A stretch of DNA of 54,731 nucleotides, from NCBI GenBank assembly GCA_036377075.1, contig DASUZB010000126.1, positions 1-54,731 on the forward strand, written 5' to 3'. Shown one piece after another: positions 23,970-32,279 of this stretch. This DNA comes from DASUZB01 sp036377075. Its GTDB lineage: Bacteria > Actinomycetota > CALGFH01. Position numbers and translations under genes: made by a program. Position 1 is the stretch's first letter. The number at the start of each line of letters is the position of its first letter. The notes beneath the pieces are model-generated. The model was not told the DNA's origin. It worked only from the letters and a program-made list of their open reading frames with translations, and did not search any database.

Positions 23970-25451
23970 TCAACCGCCCTGGGCGGCGGTGCCTGGCTTG
24001 GGGCGGCGGCTCGGCGCGGGCACCAGCGTCGGCCCGGCGGTCATCACCCGGTCGCGGCCGCGGCGCTTGGCCTCGTACATCGCCGTGTCGGCCGCGCGCA
24101 GCAGCTCGGAGGTGCTGGTGGCGTGCTCCGGGTAGCAGGCGACCCCGAGCGAGACGGTCAGCCGCACGCCCTCGCCGCCCGGGCGCACGGCGAAGGGGGC
24201 GGAGGCCACCGCGCCGCGCAGCTTCTCCGCCACGGCGATCCCGCCGACCAGGTTGGTCTCGGGCAGGATCAGCACGAACTCCTCGCCGCCGTAGCGGGCG
24301 AAGGTGTCGATGTCGCGCACGATCGCGGTGATGCGCTTGGTCAGCTCGACCAGCACCTGGTCGCCGAGCTGGTGACCGTGGCGGTCGTTGACCAGCTTGA
24401 AGTGGTCGAGGTCGAGCAGCAGCAGGGCGAACAGGCGGCCGAAGCGGCGGGAGCGCTCCAGCTCGTGCTTCAGGCGGCGCTCGAAGTAGCGGTAGTTCCA
24501 GGTGCCGGTGACCGCGTCGGTCAGTGACAGGCGCTCGGCCTCCTCGTGCAGCTGCACGTTCTCGACCGCGACCGCCGCCTGCACGGCGAAGTCGGCCAGC
24601 ACGGAGGCGTCCTCGAGGGTGAACGGCTCCCCGGTCTCCCGCTCGTAGACGCTGAGCACGCCGAGCACCCGCCCCTGCGCCACCAGGGGGACGCTGACCT
24701 GGGTGGAGACCGCCGGCTCGGCCGGCGCCCGGGGGCCACCACCCGGCGGCGCCGCCGCGCTCGGCGCCGTGGCGGCGGTGCCGCCGTCCTGCTCCGCCTC
24801 CTGGTCGGCCGCCGCCGAGACGACCACCGGCCTGCCGCTGGCCGCGACCGTGCCGGCGATGCCGTGGCCGACCGGGATGCGCGCGGCCAGCTCGCCCGCC
24901 GGCAGCCCGAAGGTGGCCTGGCGCACCAGGCTGGCGCGGTCGACGCTGAGCAGCAGCACGCTCCCGGCGACGCCCTGGCGGGAGCGCACCGCCGCCTCGA
25001 GCACCACCGCGAGCAGGCGCGGCAGGTCGTGGGTCGACGACAGGGTCTGCCCCAGCCGGAACATCGCCCGCGCCAGCTCGTCGCGGCTGGAGCGCACGGC
25101 GGTCACGTAGGCGTCGAGGTCGACCCGCATGCGGTCGAACGCCCGCGCCAGCTCGCCGATCTCGCCGCCCGAGCGCACCGCGGACGGGGGGTTGGCGAAG
25201 TCCCCCCTGGCGATCGCGCGGGCCTGCTCGGCCAGCTCGTGCAGCGGCGCGGAGACGAGCCGGGCGAGCAGTGCGCCCAGCAGGGTCGCGACCGCGCAGA
25301 AGGCGATCGTGAGCATGGCGAGCATCACGGGCAGGCGGCGGTCGAGGCCGCCGCCCGGCGGCCGGTCGATCGTGACCGAGAGGGTGAGCGCCAGCACCGG
25401 CACGACCACGGCCAGCACGAAGAACAGTGTGAGGCGAGACCGCAGCGACAA
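23970..25451 (-). CDS. Membrane GGDEF diguanylate cyclase with HAMP and GAF domains
   Basis: A protein of about 493 residues that makes cyclic di-GMP. Two membrane helices (about 7-27 and 41-63) frame a very short periplasmic loop. A HAMP domain with helix RAIARGDFANPP and EIGELARAFDRM follows, then a GAF domain (about 150-290) containing an Ala/Gly/Pro-rich insert, then the GGDEF domain. The active-site motif is GGEEF, with an RDID inhibitory I-site five residues upstream, so the enzyme is probably active and product-inhibited. The start is unclear: TTG 25451 has a GGGGGG tract nine bases upstream and gives a normal first helix, while the frame stays open far upstream. It is 126 bp ahead of galU on the same strand. 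Confidence 0.88.
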   Translation of the reverse strand: MSLRSRLTLFFVLAVVVPVLALTLSVTIDRPPGGGLDRRLPVMLAMLTIAFCAVATLLGALLARLVSAPLHELAEQARAIARGDFANPPSAVRSGGEIGELARAFDRMRVDLDAYVTAVRSSRDELARAMFRLGQTLSSTHDLPRLLAVVLEAAVRSRQGVAGSVLLLSVDRASLVRQATFGLPAGELAARIPVGHGIAGTVAASGRPVVVSAAADQEAEQDGGTAATAPSAAAPPGGGPRAPAEPAVSTQVSVPLVAQGRVLGVLSVYERETGEPFTLEDASVLADFAVQAAVAVENVQLHEEAERLSLTDAVTGTWNYRYFERRLKHELERSRRFGRLFALLLLDLDHFKLVNDRHGHQLGDQVLVELTKRITAIVRDIDTFARYGGEEFVLILPETNLVGGIAVAEKLRGAVASAPFAVRPGGEGVRLTVSLGVACYPEHATSTSELLRAADTAMYEAKRRGRDRVMTAGPTLVPAPSRRPKPGTAAQGG

Positions 25452-25532
25452 CAGGGCAGCCCCCCAACGTTCCGGCGCCTCCAGCGCCGTTCCGCCCCAA
25501 AGTCGGTCTATCGGCGAAACATTCTCGAACCG

Positions 25533-25538
25533 GTTATA
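25533..25538 (-). promoter_or_regulatory. Candidate -10 box of the GGDEF gene
   Basis: On the minus strand this reads TATAAC, 82 bp before the proposed TTG start. It lies in a local AT-richer stretch. No clear -35 was found. Confidence 0.4.
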
Positions 25539-25558
25539 GCACAGTCCGGTACCGATCG

Positions 25559-25592
25559 CTCGCCACCGCGCCGGCGCCGGCGCGGTGGCGAG
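25559..25592. repeat. Perfect 34-bp palindrome
   Basis: The left 17 bp (CTCGCCACCGCGCCGGC) is exactly the reverse complement of the right 17 bp, with no loop bases. It lies between the divergent GGDEF and fmdB genes, 12 bp upstream of the fmdB -10, which is an odd place for a terminator. Confidence 0.9.
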
Positions 25593-25603
25593 GTCGTGGT
25601 TGG

Positions 25604-25609
25604 TATCAT
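25604..25609 (+). promoter_or_regulatory. Candidate -10 box of fmdB
   Basis: TATCAT inside GGTATCATC, 71 bp upstream of the ATG at 25681. The corresponding -35 position falls inside the 34-bp palindrome, so the palindrome may be an operator. Confidence 0.45.
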
Positions 25610-25680
25610 CGGGAGCGATCCACCAGCGGCCGGACGCCCGGCGGGGCCCCTGCCCGGCCGCCCGCGTCCCAGGAGCACGC

Positions 25681-26007
25681 ATGCCGACCTACGAATACGC
25701 CTGCACCGAGTGCGGCCAGCACGTCGAAGTGGTGCAGTCGATGTCCGCCGCGCCGCTGACCACCTGCTCCGTCTGCGGTGGCCGGTTGCGCAAGGTGTTC
25801 TCGCCGATCGGCATCGTGTTCAAGGGGTCCGGCTTCTACCGCACCGATTCCCGCGCCAAGAGCGGCACCGGGAGTGGGGCGTCGAAGGGCGGCTCCGACG
25901 GCTCCGCCACCAAGTCCGACTCCAAGGCGGGCACCTCCGGCTCCGGCGAGAAGGGCTCGAAGGGCAGCGGCTCCGGGAGCTCCAAACCGAGCGAGAAGAG
26001 CGCCTGA
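25681..26007 (+). CDS. FmdB family zinc-ribbon protein
   Basis: A 108-residue small zinc-ribbon protein. MPTYEYACTECG opens the conserved domain, with Cys8 and Cys11 pairing with Cys29 and Cys32 (CSVCGG), followed by the LRKVFSPIGIVFKGSGFYRTD block shared by FmdB/CxxC_CXXC_SSSS proteins. From about residue 58 the tail is only Ser, Gly, Lys, Asp, Ala, Thr and Glu, so it is disordered and hydrophilic. The family was first noted in formamidase operons and is common in Actinobacteria, but its role is not established. The mtnP gene follows after 96 bp. Confidence 0.88.
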   Translation: MPTYEYACTECGQHVEVVQSMSAAPLTTCSVCGGRLRKVFSPIGIVFKGSGFYRTDSRAKSGTGSGASKGGSDGSATKSDSKAGTSGSGEKGSKGSGSGSSKPSEKSA

Positions 26008-26039
26008 GCCGCCGGTTCGGCCGACGCGTACGGCTTCGG

Positions 26040-26072
26040 TAGCATGCGCCGGGCCGCGCGAGCGGCTCGCGC
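26040..26072 (+). promoter_or_regulatory. Candidate mtnP -10 box and leader hairpin
   Basis: TAGCAT (26040-26045) in the context GGTAGCATG resembles the fmdB -10 (GGTATCATC). It is followed by a perfect 7-bp hairpin, GCGCGAG/CTCGCGC (26056-26062 and 26066-26072, CGG loop), before the mtnP start. The hairpin could instead end fmdB transcription. Confidence 0.4.
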
Positions 26073-26103
26073 CTACCGGTCACGCTGAGAAAGGTGAGTC
26101 GCC

Positions 26104-26913
26104 ATGAGCCTTCCCAAGGCTGAGCTCGGGGTCTTCGGGGGCTCCGGCTTCTACTCGTTCCTCGACGGGGTCACCGAGCACGCCGTCGAGACGCCCTACG
26201 GGGACCCGTCGGACAAGCTCGCCATCGGCGAGATCGAGGGCCACAAGGTGGCCTTCCTGCCGCGGCACGGCCGCCGCCACCAGTACCCCCCGCACAAGAT
26301 CAACTACCGCGCCAACCTCTGGGCGATGAAGCAGCTCGGCGTGACCCGGGTGGTCGGCCCGTGCGCCGCCGGCTCGCTGCAGCCGGAGGCCGAGCCGGGC
26401 CACTTCGTGGTCTGCGACCAGATCGTCGACCGCACCTCCGGGCGGCCGGACACCTTCTACGACGGCCCGGAGACCACCCACATCTCCTTCGCCGACCCGT
26501 ACTGCCCCGAGCTGCGCGCCCTCGCGGTCGAGAAGGCCAAGCAGCTCGGCATCACCGTGCACGACGGCGGCACGATGGTGGTCATTCAGGGTCCCCGCTT
26601 CTCCACCCGGGCCGAGTCGAAGTGGTTCCAGCAGGCCGGTTGGGAGGTCATCAACATGACCGGCCACCCGGAGGCGCTGCTCGCCCGTGAGCTGGAGCTG
26701 TGCTACGTCAACGTCTCGCTGATCACCGACTACGACGTCGGCCTGGAGGGCATGCCGGGCATCGCGCCGGTGTCCCACGCCGAGGTCGTGCGGGTGTTCG
26801 AGGAGAACAACGCCAAGCTCAAGGACCTGCTGATGGCGCTGCTGCCGGCCATCCCCGGCGAGCGCAGCTGCCCCTGCGCGACCGCGCTGACCGGCGCCCG
26901 CTTCGAGGCCTGA
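26104..26913 (+). CDS. mtnP: S-methyl-5'-thioadenosine phosphorylase
   Basis: A 269-residue enzyme that splits methylthioadenosine into adenine and 5-methylthioribose-1-phosphate, recycling the by-product of polyamine synthesis. Motifs are GVFGGSGFYSF (phosphate loop), LPRHGRRHQYPPHKINYRAN, DQIVDRTSGRPDTF, IQGPRFSTRAES and NMTGHPEALLA. The late ITDYDVGL carries Asp residues that recognise 6-aminopurines, favouring MTA over inosine or guanosine. Length and order match MTA phosphorylase. uppP begins 4 bp after its stop, so the two are co-transcribed. No other methionine-salvage gene is adjacent. Confidence 0.93.
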   Translation: MSLPKAELGVFGGSGFYSFLDGVTEHAVETPYGDPSDKLAIGEIEGHKVAFLPRHGRRHQYPPHKINYRANLWAMKQLGVTRVVGPCAAGSLQPEAEPGHFVVCDQIVDRTSGRPDTFYDGPETTHISFADPYCPELRALAVEKAKQLGITVHDGGTMVVIQGPRFSTRAESKWFQQAGWEVINMTGHPEALLARELELCYVNVSLITDYDVGLEGMPGIAPVSHAEVVRVFEENNAKLKDLLMALLPAIPGERSCPCATALTGARFEA

Positions 26914-26916
26914 GCC

Positions 26917-27861
26917 GTGCTGCGCGCCTTCGTCCTGGGCGTGGTCCAGGGGCTGACGGAGTTCCTGCCGATCTCCTCCTCCGCGCACCTGTCGATCGTC
27001 CCCAAGCTGCTCGGCTACGCGGTCCCGAGCCTCTCCTTCGAGGTCTTCCTGCACTTCGGGACGCTGCTGGCGGTGGTCGCCTACTTCGCCAGGGACCTCT
27101 GGGGGTTCGTGCTCGCGCTGGTCGCCCCCGGCCGCCTCGGCGCCAGCGAGGCAGCCGTGCGGCGCCGCCTGCTGTTGCTGCTGGTGCTCGCCTCGGTGCC
27201 GGCGGCGGTCCTCGGCTTCCTGCTGCAGGACTGGGCCGACCGGCAGACCAGCCACCCGCTGCGGGCGGCGGTCTGGCTGGTCGTCACGACCAGCGTCCTG
27301 ATCGCCGCGGAGCTGTACGCGCGAGGCCGCGGGCCGGTCGTGCCGGTGGCGGCGGAGGCCGCCGCCGAGGCAGAGCTGGCCGACCGGGGCGCGCCCGGTC
27401 CGGCGAGCGCCGGCGCGGTGGCCGCGAGGCCGGCCGGCCGGCGCCAGGCCGCCTCGACCTCGAGCGCCGAGAAGGAGCTGGAGCGGCTGCCGGCCGGCAA
27501 CGCGCTCGGCATCGGCGTGGCCCAGGCGCTCGCCCTGATCCCTGGCACCAGCCGCTCCGGGATCACCATCTCCGCCGGGCTGTTCCTCGGCGTCACGCGC
27601 GAGGCCGCCGCCCGCTTCTCCTTCCTGCTGTCGATCCCGGCGATCCTCGGCGCCGGCATCCTCAAGCTCGGCGACCTGAGCGGCGCCGGCGAGTCCGGCC
27701 CCGAGCTGCTCATCGGCTTCCTCGCCTCGGCGGTCGCCGGCTTCCTGGCCGTCTCGGCGCTGATCCGCCTGCTGCGCACCCGCACGCTGTGGCCGTTCAT
27801 CTGGTACCGGCTGCTCGCCGGCGGCGCCTTCGTCGTGCTGCTGGCGACGGTTCGCAGCTAG
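26917..27861 (+). CDS. uppP: Undecaprenyl-diphosphatase UppP/BacA with a long loop insert
   Basis: A 314-residue membrane enzyme that dephosphorylates undecaprenyl diphosphate so the lipid carrier can be reused in cell-wall synthesis; it can also give bacitracin tolerance. The two active-site segments are GLTEFLPISSSAHL (12-25) and PGTSRSGITISAGLFLG (209-225), with the catalytic Glu, Ser and Arg residues. Several membrane helices flank them. Residues about 138-188 are an Ala/Glu/Arg-rich hydrophilic insert between helices that is not normal for the family. GTG 26917 starts 4 bp after mtnP. Its stop is 6 bp from the stop of the convergent SDR gene. Confidence 0.93.
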   Translation: MLRAFVLGVVQGLTEFLPISSSAHLSIVPKLLGYAVPSLSFEVFLHFGTLLAVVAYFARDLWGFVLALVAPGRLGASEAAVRRRLLLLLVLASVPAAVLGFLLQDWADRQTSHPLRAAVWLVVTTSVLIAAELYARGRGPVVPVAAEAAAEAELADRGAPGPASAGAVAARPAGRRQAASTSSAEKELERLPAGNALGIGVAQALALIPGTSRSGITISAGLFLGVTREAAARFSFLLSIPAILGAGILKLGDLSGAGESGPELLIGFLASAVAGFLAVSALIRLLRTRTLWPFIWYRLLAGGAFVVLLATVRS

Positions 27862-27867
27862 CGCCGG

Positions 27868-28761
27868 CTACTGGAGCTGCTCGACCAGGCCGGCGATCTC
27901 GTCGGCGACGCCGCCGGGGACGGTGTAGCCGGCCTGGTCGCGGATCTCCTCGAAGTGGTCGCGGACGTCCTCGGCGGTCAGGTCCGGGTTGAAGTAGCCG
28001 GGGGTCAGGCCGATGAAGAAGCGCGCCACCCGGCCACCGCCGGTCGAGTAGACCTCGCCGTTGACCGGGCAGTCCTCGTGCACCAGGAAGGCCGCGACGG
28101 GCGCGACCAGGCGCGGGTCGAGCTTGGCGCCGGCCGGCCCGAGCAGCTCCTCGGTCATGCGCGTGCGCGCGATCGGCGCCAGCGCGTTGACCTGGATGCC
28201 GTAGCGCATGCCCTCCTGGGCGAGCACCCGGGCGAGGCCGACCAGGCCCATCTTGGCGGCGCCGTAGTTGGACTGGCCGAAGTTGCCGAGGATGCCGGCG
28301 TTCGACGCGGTCAGCAGGATGCGCCCGTAGCGCTGCTCGCGCATGTGCAGCCAGGCGGGCCGGGTGACGTTGAAGGCGCCGCGCAGGTGCACGTCGAGCA
28401 CCGGCTCGAGCTGGTCGGGGGTCATGTTCTGGAAGGTCTTGTCGCGCAGGATGCCGGCGTTGTTGATCACCACGTCGACGCGGCCGAAGGCCTCCAGCGC
28501 GGCGGCCACGCTCGCCTTGCCGCCCTCCGGCGTGGCCACCGAGTTGGTGTCGGGCACCGCCGCGCCGCCGAGGGCGAGGATCTCCTCGGCGGTGGTCCTG
28601 GCAGGACCCTCGGAGGCGCCGCTGCCGTCGACCGCCCCGCCGGCGTCGTTGACCACCACCTGCGCGCCGCGGGCAGCCAGCAGCAGCGCGTGCTCGCGAC
28701 CGAGGCCGCCGCCCGCGCCGGTGACGACCGCCACCCTGCCGTCGAACCGAAGCTCAGCCAT
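27868..28761 (-). CDS. SDR oxidoreductase of the multifunctional-enzyme-2 (3-hydroxyacyl-CoA dehydrogenase) type
   Basis: A 297-residue short-chain dehydrogenase. The cofactor loop is TGAGGGLG (14-21), and NNAG (100-103), Ser153, Tyr166 and Lys170 are all present. VVNDAGGAVDGSG and the long insert before DVVINNAG, together with the extended C-terminus (PGYFNPDLTAEDVRDHFEEI), match the (3R)-hydroxyacyl-CoA dehydrogenase part of peroxisomal-type multifunctional enzyme 2. It probably acts in beta-oxidation of branched acyl-CoA or steroid side chains. It diverges from a CaiB family gene, possibly an alpha-methylacyl-CoA racemase, which fits branched acyl-CoA metabolism. Confidence 0.87.
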   Translation of the reverse strand: MAELRFDGRVAVVTGAGGGLGREHALLLAARGAQVVVNDAGGAVDGSGASEGPARTTAEEILALGGAAVPDTNSVATPEGGKASVAAALEAFGRVDVVINNAGILRDKTFQNMTPDQLEPVLDVHLRGAFNVTRPAWLHMREQRYGRILLTASNAGILGNFGQSNYGAAKMGLVGLARVLAQEGMRYGIQVNALAPIARTRMTEELLGPAGAKLDPRLVAPVAAFLVHEDCPVNGEVYSTGGGRVARFFIGLTPGYFNPDLTAEDVRDHFEEIRDQAGYTVPGGVADEIAGLVEQLQ

Positions 28762-28909
28762 TCAGCCAATCCCTCCTACCGCCCCCCGGTCAGGCTTACC
28801 GGTGCCCGGCACTATGCTGACCCGGCCAGGCCGGCGTCAACGATGCGGCGATGATCTCGACCTAGGGGGCCGTGGGGAGCGAGCTCCCCCACATGGACGG
28901 AGGTTGCTC

Positions 28910-30040
28910 ATGGGGCCACTGGACGGAGTCCGCGTCGTCGAGCTGGCGGGGATCGGCCCCGGTCCGTTCTGCGCCATGCTCCTGGCCGACATGGGCGCCG
29001 AGGTCCTGCGCGTCGACCGGCCGGCGGCAGGCAGGGGGATGTGGCCGCCGCTGATGACCAGGGGTCGCCGCTCGGTCACGGTCGACCTCAAGCACCCGGA
29101 GGGGGCCGAGGTGGTGCGCCGGCTCGCGGACGCGGCCGACGTGCTGCTGGAGGGCTTCCGGCCGGGCGTCGCCGAGCGGCTGGGCCTGGGCCCGGCAGCC
29201 TGCCTGGCGCGCAACCCGCGGCTGGTGTACGGGCGCATGACCGGCTGGGGGCAGGACGGCCCCTGGAGCCAGATGGCCGGCCACGACATCAACTACCTCG
29301 CGCTCGCCGGCGCGCTGCACCCGCTCGGCCGCCGCGGCGAGGCGCCGCTGCCGCCGCTCAACCTGCTCGGCGACTTCGGCGGCGGCGGCATGCTGCTCGC
29401 CTTCGGCGTCGCCTGCGCCCTGCTGGAGGCCGGCCGCTCCGGCCGCGGGCAGGTGGTCGACGCGGCCATCCTCGACGGCAGCGCGCTGCTCACCACCATG
29501 GTCCACGAGCTCGCCGGGCTCGGGATGTGGCGCTGGGAGCGCGGCGTCAACCTGCTCGACGGCGGCGCCCCGTTCTACGGCGTGTACGAGACCGCCGACG
29601 GCGGCCACGTCGCCGTCGGCGCGCTGGAGCCGGAGTTCTACCGCGAGCTGCTCGCGCTGCTCGGCCTCGACGGCGAGCAGGACCTGCCCGCCCAGCTCGA
29701 CCGCGAGCGCTGGCCCGAGCTGCGCGAGCGGATCGCCGCGGCGATCCGCTCGCGCAGCCGCGACGAGTGGGCCGCGCTGGCCGAGGGCCGCGACGCGTGC
29801 CTCACCCCGGTCCTCTCCCCCGCCGAGGCACCCGAGCACCCGCACAACCGCGAACGCGGCGTCTTCGCCGCCACCGCCGACGGCCCCCGGCCCGCGCCCG
29901 CCCCCCGCTTCGACCGCACCCCGGCCGCCGCGCCAGGCCCGGTCCCCACCCCCGGCGGGGACACCGACGCCGCCCTGCCCGACTGGGGCTTCACCCGCGA
30001 CGAGGTCGCCGCGCTGCGCGCCGCCGGCGCGCTCGGCTGA
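28910..30040 (+). CDS. CaiB/BaiF family CoA transferase, possible alpha-methylacyl-CoA racemase
   Basis: A 376-residue family III CoA-transferase-fold protein. GPLDGVRVVELAGIGPGPFC opens it, then LLADMGAEVLRVDRP, NPRLVYGRMTGWGQDGPW, HDINYLALAGALH and VVDAAILDGSAL with the conserved Asp184. The GHDINYLA and GQDGPW pattern is that of alpha-methylacyl-CoA racemases, which epimerise 2-methyl branched acyl-CoA so that oxidation can go on. ATG 28910 has GGAGG (28899-28903) six bases upstream. A short GGGGAG/CTCCCC hairpin lies in the leader near 28875-28890. It diverges from the MFE-2 type dehydrogenase. The CoA-transferase alternative cannot be ruled out. Confidence 0.87.
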   Translation: MGPLDGVRVVELAGIGPGPFCAMLLADMGAEVLRVDRPAAGRGMWPPLMTRGRRSVTVDLKHPEGAEVVRRLADAADVLLEGFRPGVAERLGLGPAACLARNPRLVYGRMTGWGQDGPWSQMAGHDINYLALAGALHPLGRRGEAPLPPLNLLGDFGGGGMLLAFGVACALLEAGRSGRGQVVDAAILDGSALLTTMVHELAGLGMWRWERGVNLLDGGAPFYGVYETADGGHVAVGALEPEFYRELLALLGLDGEQDLPAQLDRERWPELRERIAAAIRSRSRDEWAALAEGRDACLTPVLSPAEAPEHPHNRERGVFAATADGPRPAPAPRFDRTPAAAPGPVPTPGGDTDAALPDWGFTRDEVAALRAAGALG

Positions 30041-30061
30041 GCGCCCTTGCCTGAGAACCGC

Positions 30062-30081
30062 GCCCGGGTCTCGACCCGGGC
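30062..30081. terminator. Bidirectional terminator hairpin
   Basis: GCCCGGGT (30062-30069), CTCG loop, ACCCGGGC (30074-30081): a perfect 8-bp stem between the convergent CaiB and alpha/beta hydrolase genes, followed by TTCG. Confidence 0.7.
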
Positions 30082-30090
30082 TTCGCCGTG

Positions 30091-30912
30091 CTAGGCGTCG
30101 CGCCGCGACGGCGCGGCCGCCAGCCACTGGTCGACGGCGGCGAGGTAGGTGGGGAGGACCTCGCGGTGGACGCTGTGGCCGGCTGGCAGGACCCGGGTGG
30201 TGCCGTTGCGGACGGCGGCGACCAGGGCGGCACGGTCGGGGCCGAGCAGGCTGGAGCCGGCCGCCTCGTCGGCGAGGACCAGCAGCACGGGCTCCTCCAC
30301 GGCGGCCGCCTGGGCGGCCAGGTCGAAGGCGACGCCGCGGCGGACGGCGGCGGCGATGGTGGCGGCGTCGCACTCCGCCAGGTCGGCGACGCGGCGCTCG
30401 GCCTCGCCTTCGGGCCACGACGGGTTGTCCCGCTCCAGCTCGGCGCGGAGCGCCGCCGGCTCGCGCCGCGCCCGGTCGCCGTCGTGCTCGATCCCCGTCG
30501 CCAGCTCCGCCCAGTCGATGCTGCGCGGCCCCGGCGGGTCCTCCAGCAGCACCCGGCGGGCGTAACCGGGCCGCCCGGCGAGCAGCGCCAGGGAGACCAC
30601 GGCGCCGAGCGAGTGCCCCACGAGCAGGTCGACCACCGGGGGCCCGTCCGCGGCGGCCGGCCCCAGCTCGGCCGCGACCGTCGCGGCCACGTCGGCGGCC
30701 AGGTCGGCGGGGCCGAGCCCGCCCTCGGCGCTGGGGCTCGACCCGTGGCCGCGCAGGTCGACGGCGAGCACCGCGAAGCCGCGCTCCGCCAGCGCCGGGC
30801 CCACCCGCCACCAGGTCCGCGAGGAGGAGGTGACGCCGTGCACCAGCAGCGCGACCGGCCGCGGCGCGCCGGTGCCGTCCGCGCCCCAGCTGCGGGTGGC
30901 CAGCCGCGCCAC
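30091..30912 (-). CDS. Alpha/beta hydrolase
   Basis: A 273-residue hydrolase. LLVHGVTSSSRTWW (oxyanion His-Gly), FAVLAVDLRGHGSSP, and GHSLGAVVSLALL with the nucleophile Ser are clear. A late PAGHSVHREV gives the catalytic His, and the acid is probably in VLADEAAGSS. GTG 30912 is chosen because GGGAGG is seven bases upstream. GTG 30936, overlapping the tldE stop, is the alternative and would add eight residues. Either way it directly follows TldE and is the last gene of a three-gene run, so it may act on the same peptide-derived product. Substrate unknown. Confidence 0.85.
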   Translation of the reverse strand: MARLATRSWGADGTGAPRPVALLVHGVTSSSRTWWRVGPALAERGFAVLAVDLRGHGSSPSAEGGLGPADLAADVAATVAAELGPAAADGPPVVDLLVGHSLGAVVSLALLAGRPGYARRVLLEDPPGPRSIDWAELATGIEHDGDRARREPAALRAELERDNPSWPEGEAERRVADLAECDAATIAAAVRRGVAFDLAAQAAAVEEPVLLVLADEAAGSSLLGPDRAALVAAVRNGTTRVLPAGHSVHREVLPTYLAAVDQWLAAAPSRRDA

Positions 30913-30935
30913 CGAGCGCCCTCCCGCGGCCGGCA

Positions 30936-32279
30936 CTAGGCGCCCGCCACCGTCATCTCGCCGACCAGGATGCTGGCGCCGCCGATCGAGCCGACCGTGA
31001 AGCGCAGGTCGGAGCCGACCGCGACGATGCCGCCGAGCAGGTCGAGGAGCTGACCGGCGACGGTCACCTCGCGCACCGGCTCGGCCGGCTCCCCGCCGCG
31101 GAACCAGAGCCCGGCCGCGCCCACGGAGAAGTCGCCCGTGACCGGGTTGACGCCCGAGTGGACGCCGGTGACGCGCTGCACCAGCAGGCCCTCGCCGGCC
31201 CGGGCGAGCAGGCCGGCCTGGTCGGCGTCGCCCGGCTCGAGGAAGACGTTGTGCCCGGAGACCCCCGGCGTCGACTTGAACGAGGGCCGGCTGGCGTTGC
31301 CGGTCGAGCTGGTGTGGCCGCGCGCCGCGGTGGCGGTGTTGTGCAGGAAGGTGCGCAGCACGCCGTCGTCGATCAGCACCTGCCTGCGGGTGGCGACGCC
31401 CTCGCCGTCGAACGGCGCCGCGCCCGGGCCCTCGGCGAGGCGGCCGTCGTCCACCAGGCGCAACCCTGGCGCGGCCACCCGCTCCCCCAGCTTCTCGGCG
31501 AACAGGCTGCGCCGCTTCTGCACCGCCTCGGCCGACAAGCCGGCGAGCACCGGCCCCACCAGGCTCGACGCCACCTGGCGGTCGAACACCACCGGCACCG
31601 TGCGGGTGGGCGGCTTGGTCGCGCCGAGCATGCGCACCGCCCGGCGGGACGCCTCCTGGACGACCCAGTCGACGTCGAGCTCCTCGAGCGCGCGGCCGGC
31701 GTCGACGCCGTAGCCGACCTGGCTCTCGCCGTCCTTGCCGGCCATGGCGAGCGCGTAGCACCAGGCGTGGGTGACCGCGTAGGAGCCGGCCACGCCGTTG
31801 GACGAGGCGATCGCGACGCTCCCGACCGCGTCGCCGTAGCCGGCCGACTCCACCTGGGTGACGCGCGGGTCCGCCGCGCGGGTGCGTGCCTCGAGGTCGA
31901 GCGCGAGGGCCACCTTCGCCTCCGGGCTCACGTCCGCGTGGCGCGCGTCGAACAGGCCCTCCAGCTCCTCGAACCCGGTCGCCGACGGCAGCACGTTGCC
32001 GGGGTCCTCGGTGGACACCTCCAGGTTGGCCCGCGCCTCGGCCAGGACCGCCCGCAGGCCCTCGTCGGACAGGTCGGCGGTGTAGGCGTAGCCGAGCCGG
32101 TGGTCGCGCACCACCCGCACGCCGACGCCGCTCGACGACGCCGAGGTGAGCCGTTCGACCTCGCCCTCGTAGGCGTCGACCGAGGTGCGGGTGACCTGCT
32201 CGGCCCAGGCCTCGACGCCCTCGCCGCCGACGGCCTCGGCCGCCAGCCGCCCGACCACGCCCTCCAGCTCGTCCGTCAT
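30936..32279 (-). CDS. tldE: TldE/PmbA family metalloprotease subunit
   Basis: A 447-residue partner of TldD. TldD/TldE form a heterodimeric metalloprotease that trims unfolded or modified peptides and, in some bacteria, leader peptides of ribosomal natural products. Conserved blocks are SSSGVGVRVVRDHRLGYAYT, the central VVFDRQVASSLVGPVLAGLS, LIDDGVLRTFLHNTATA and VTGVHSGVNPVTGDFSVGAAG. It lacks the zinc motif of TldD, as expected of the E subunit. The ATG at 32279 overlaps the tldD stop by 4 bp, and the hydrolase follows at once. No precursor-peptide gene was seen nearby. Confidence 0.9.
   Translation of the reverse strand: MTDELEGVVGRLAAEAVGGEGVEAWAEQVTRTSVDAYEGEVERLTSASSSGVGVRVVRDHRLGYAYTADLSDEGLRAVLAEARANLEVSTEDPGNVLPSATGFEELEGLFDARHADVSPEAKVALALDLEARTRAADPRVTQVESAGYGDAVGSVAIASSNGVAGSYAVTHAWCYALAMAGKDGESQVGYGVDAGRALEELDVDWVVQEASRRAVRMLGATKPPTRTVPVVFDRQVASSLVGPVLAGLSAEAVQKRRSLFAEKLGERVAAPGLRLVDDGRLAEGPGAAPFDGEGVATRRQVLIDDGVLRTFLHNTATAARGHTSSTGNASRPSFKSTPGVSGHNVFLEPGDADQAGLLARAGEGLLVQRVTGVHSGVNPVTGDFSVGAAGLWFRGGEPAEPVREVTVAGQLLDLLGGIVAVGSDLRFTVGSIGGASILVGEMTVAGA

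Noticed and set aside
26008..26103. SAM or related riboswitch before mtnP
   Set aside because: Only one simple 7-bp hairpin is present; there is no multi-helix junction or conserved aptamer core.
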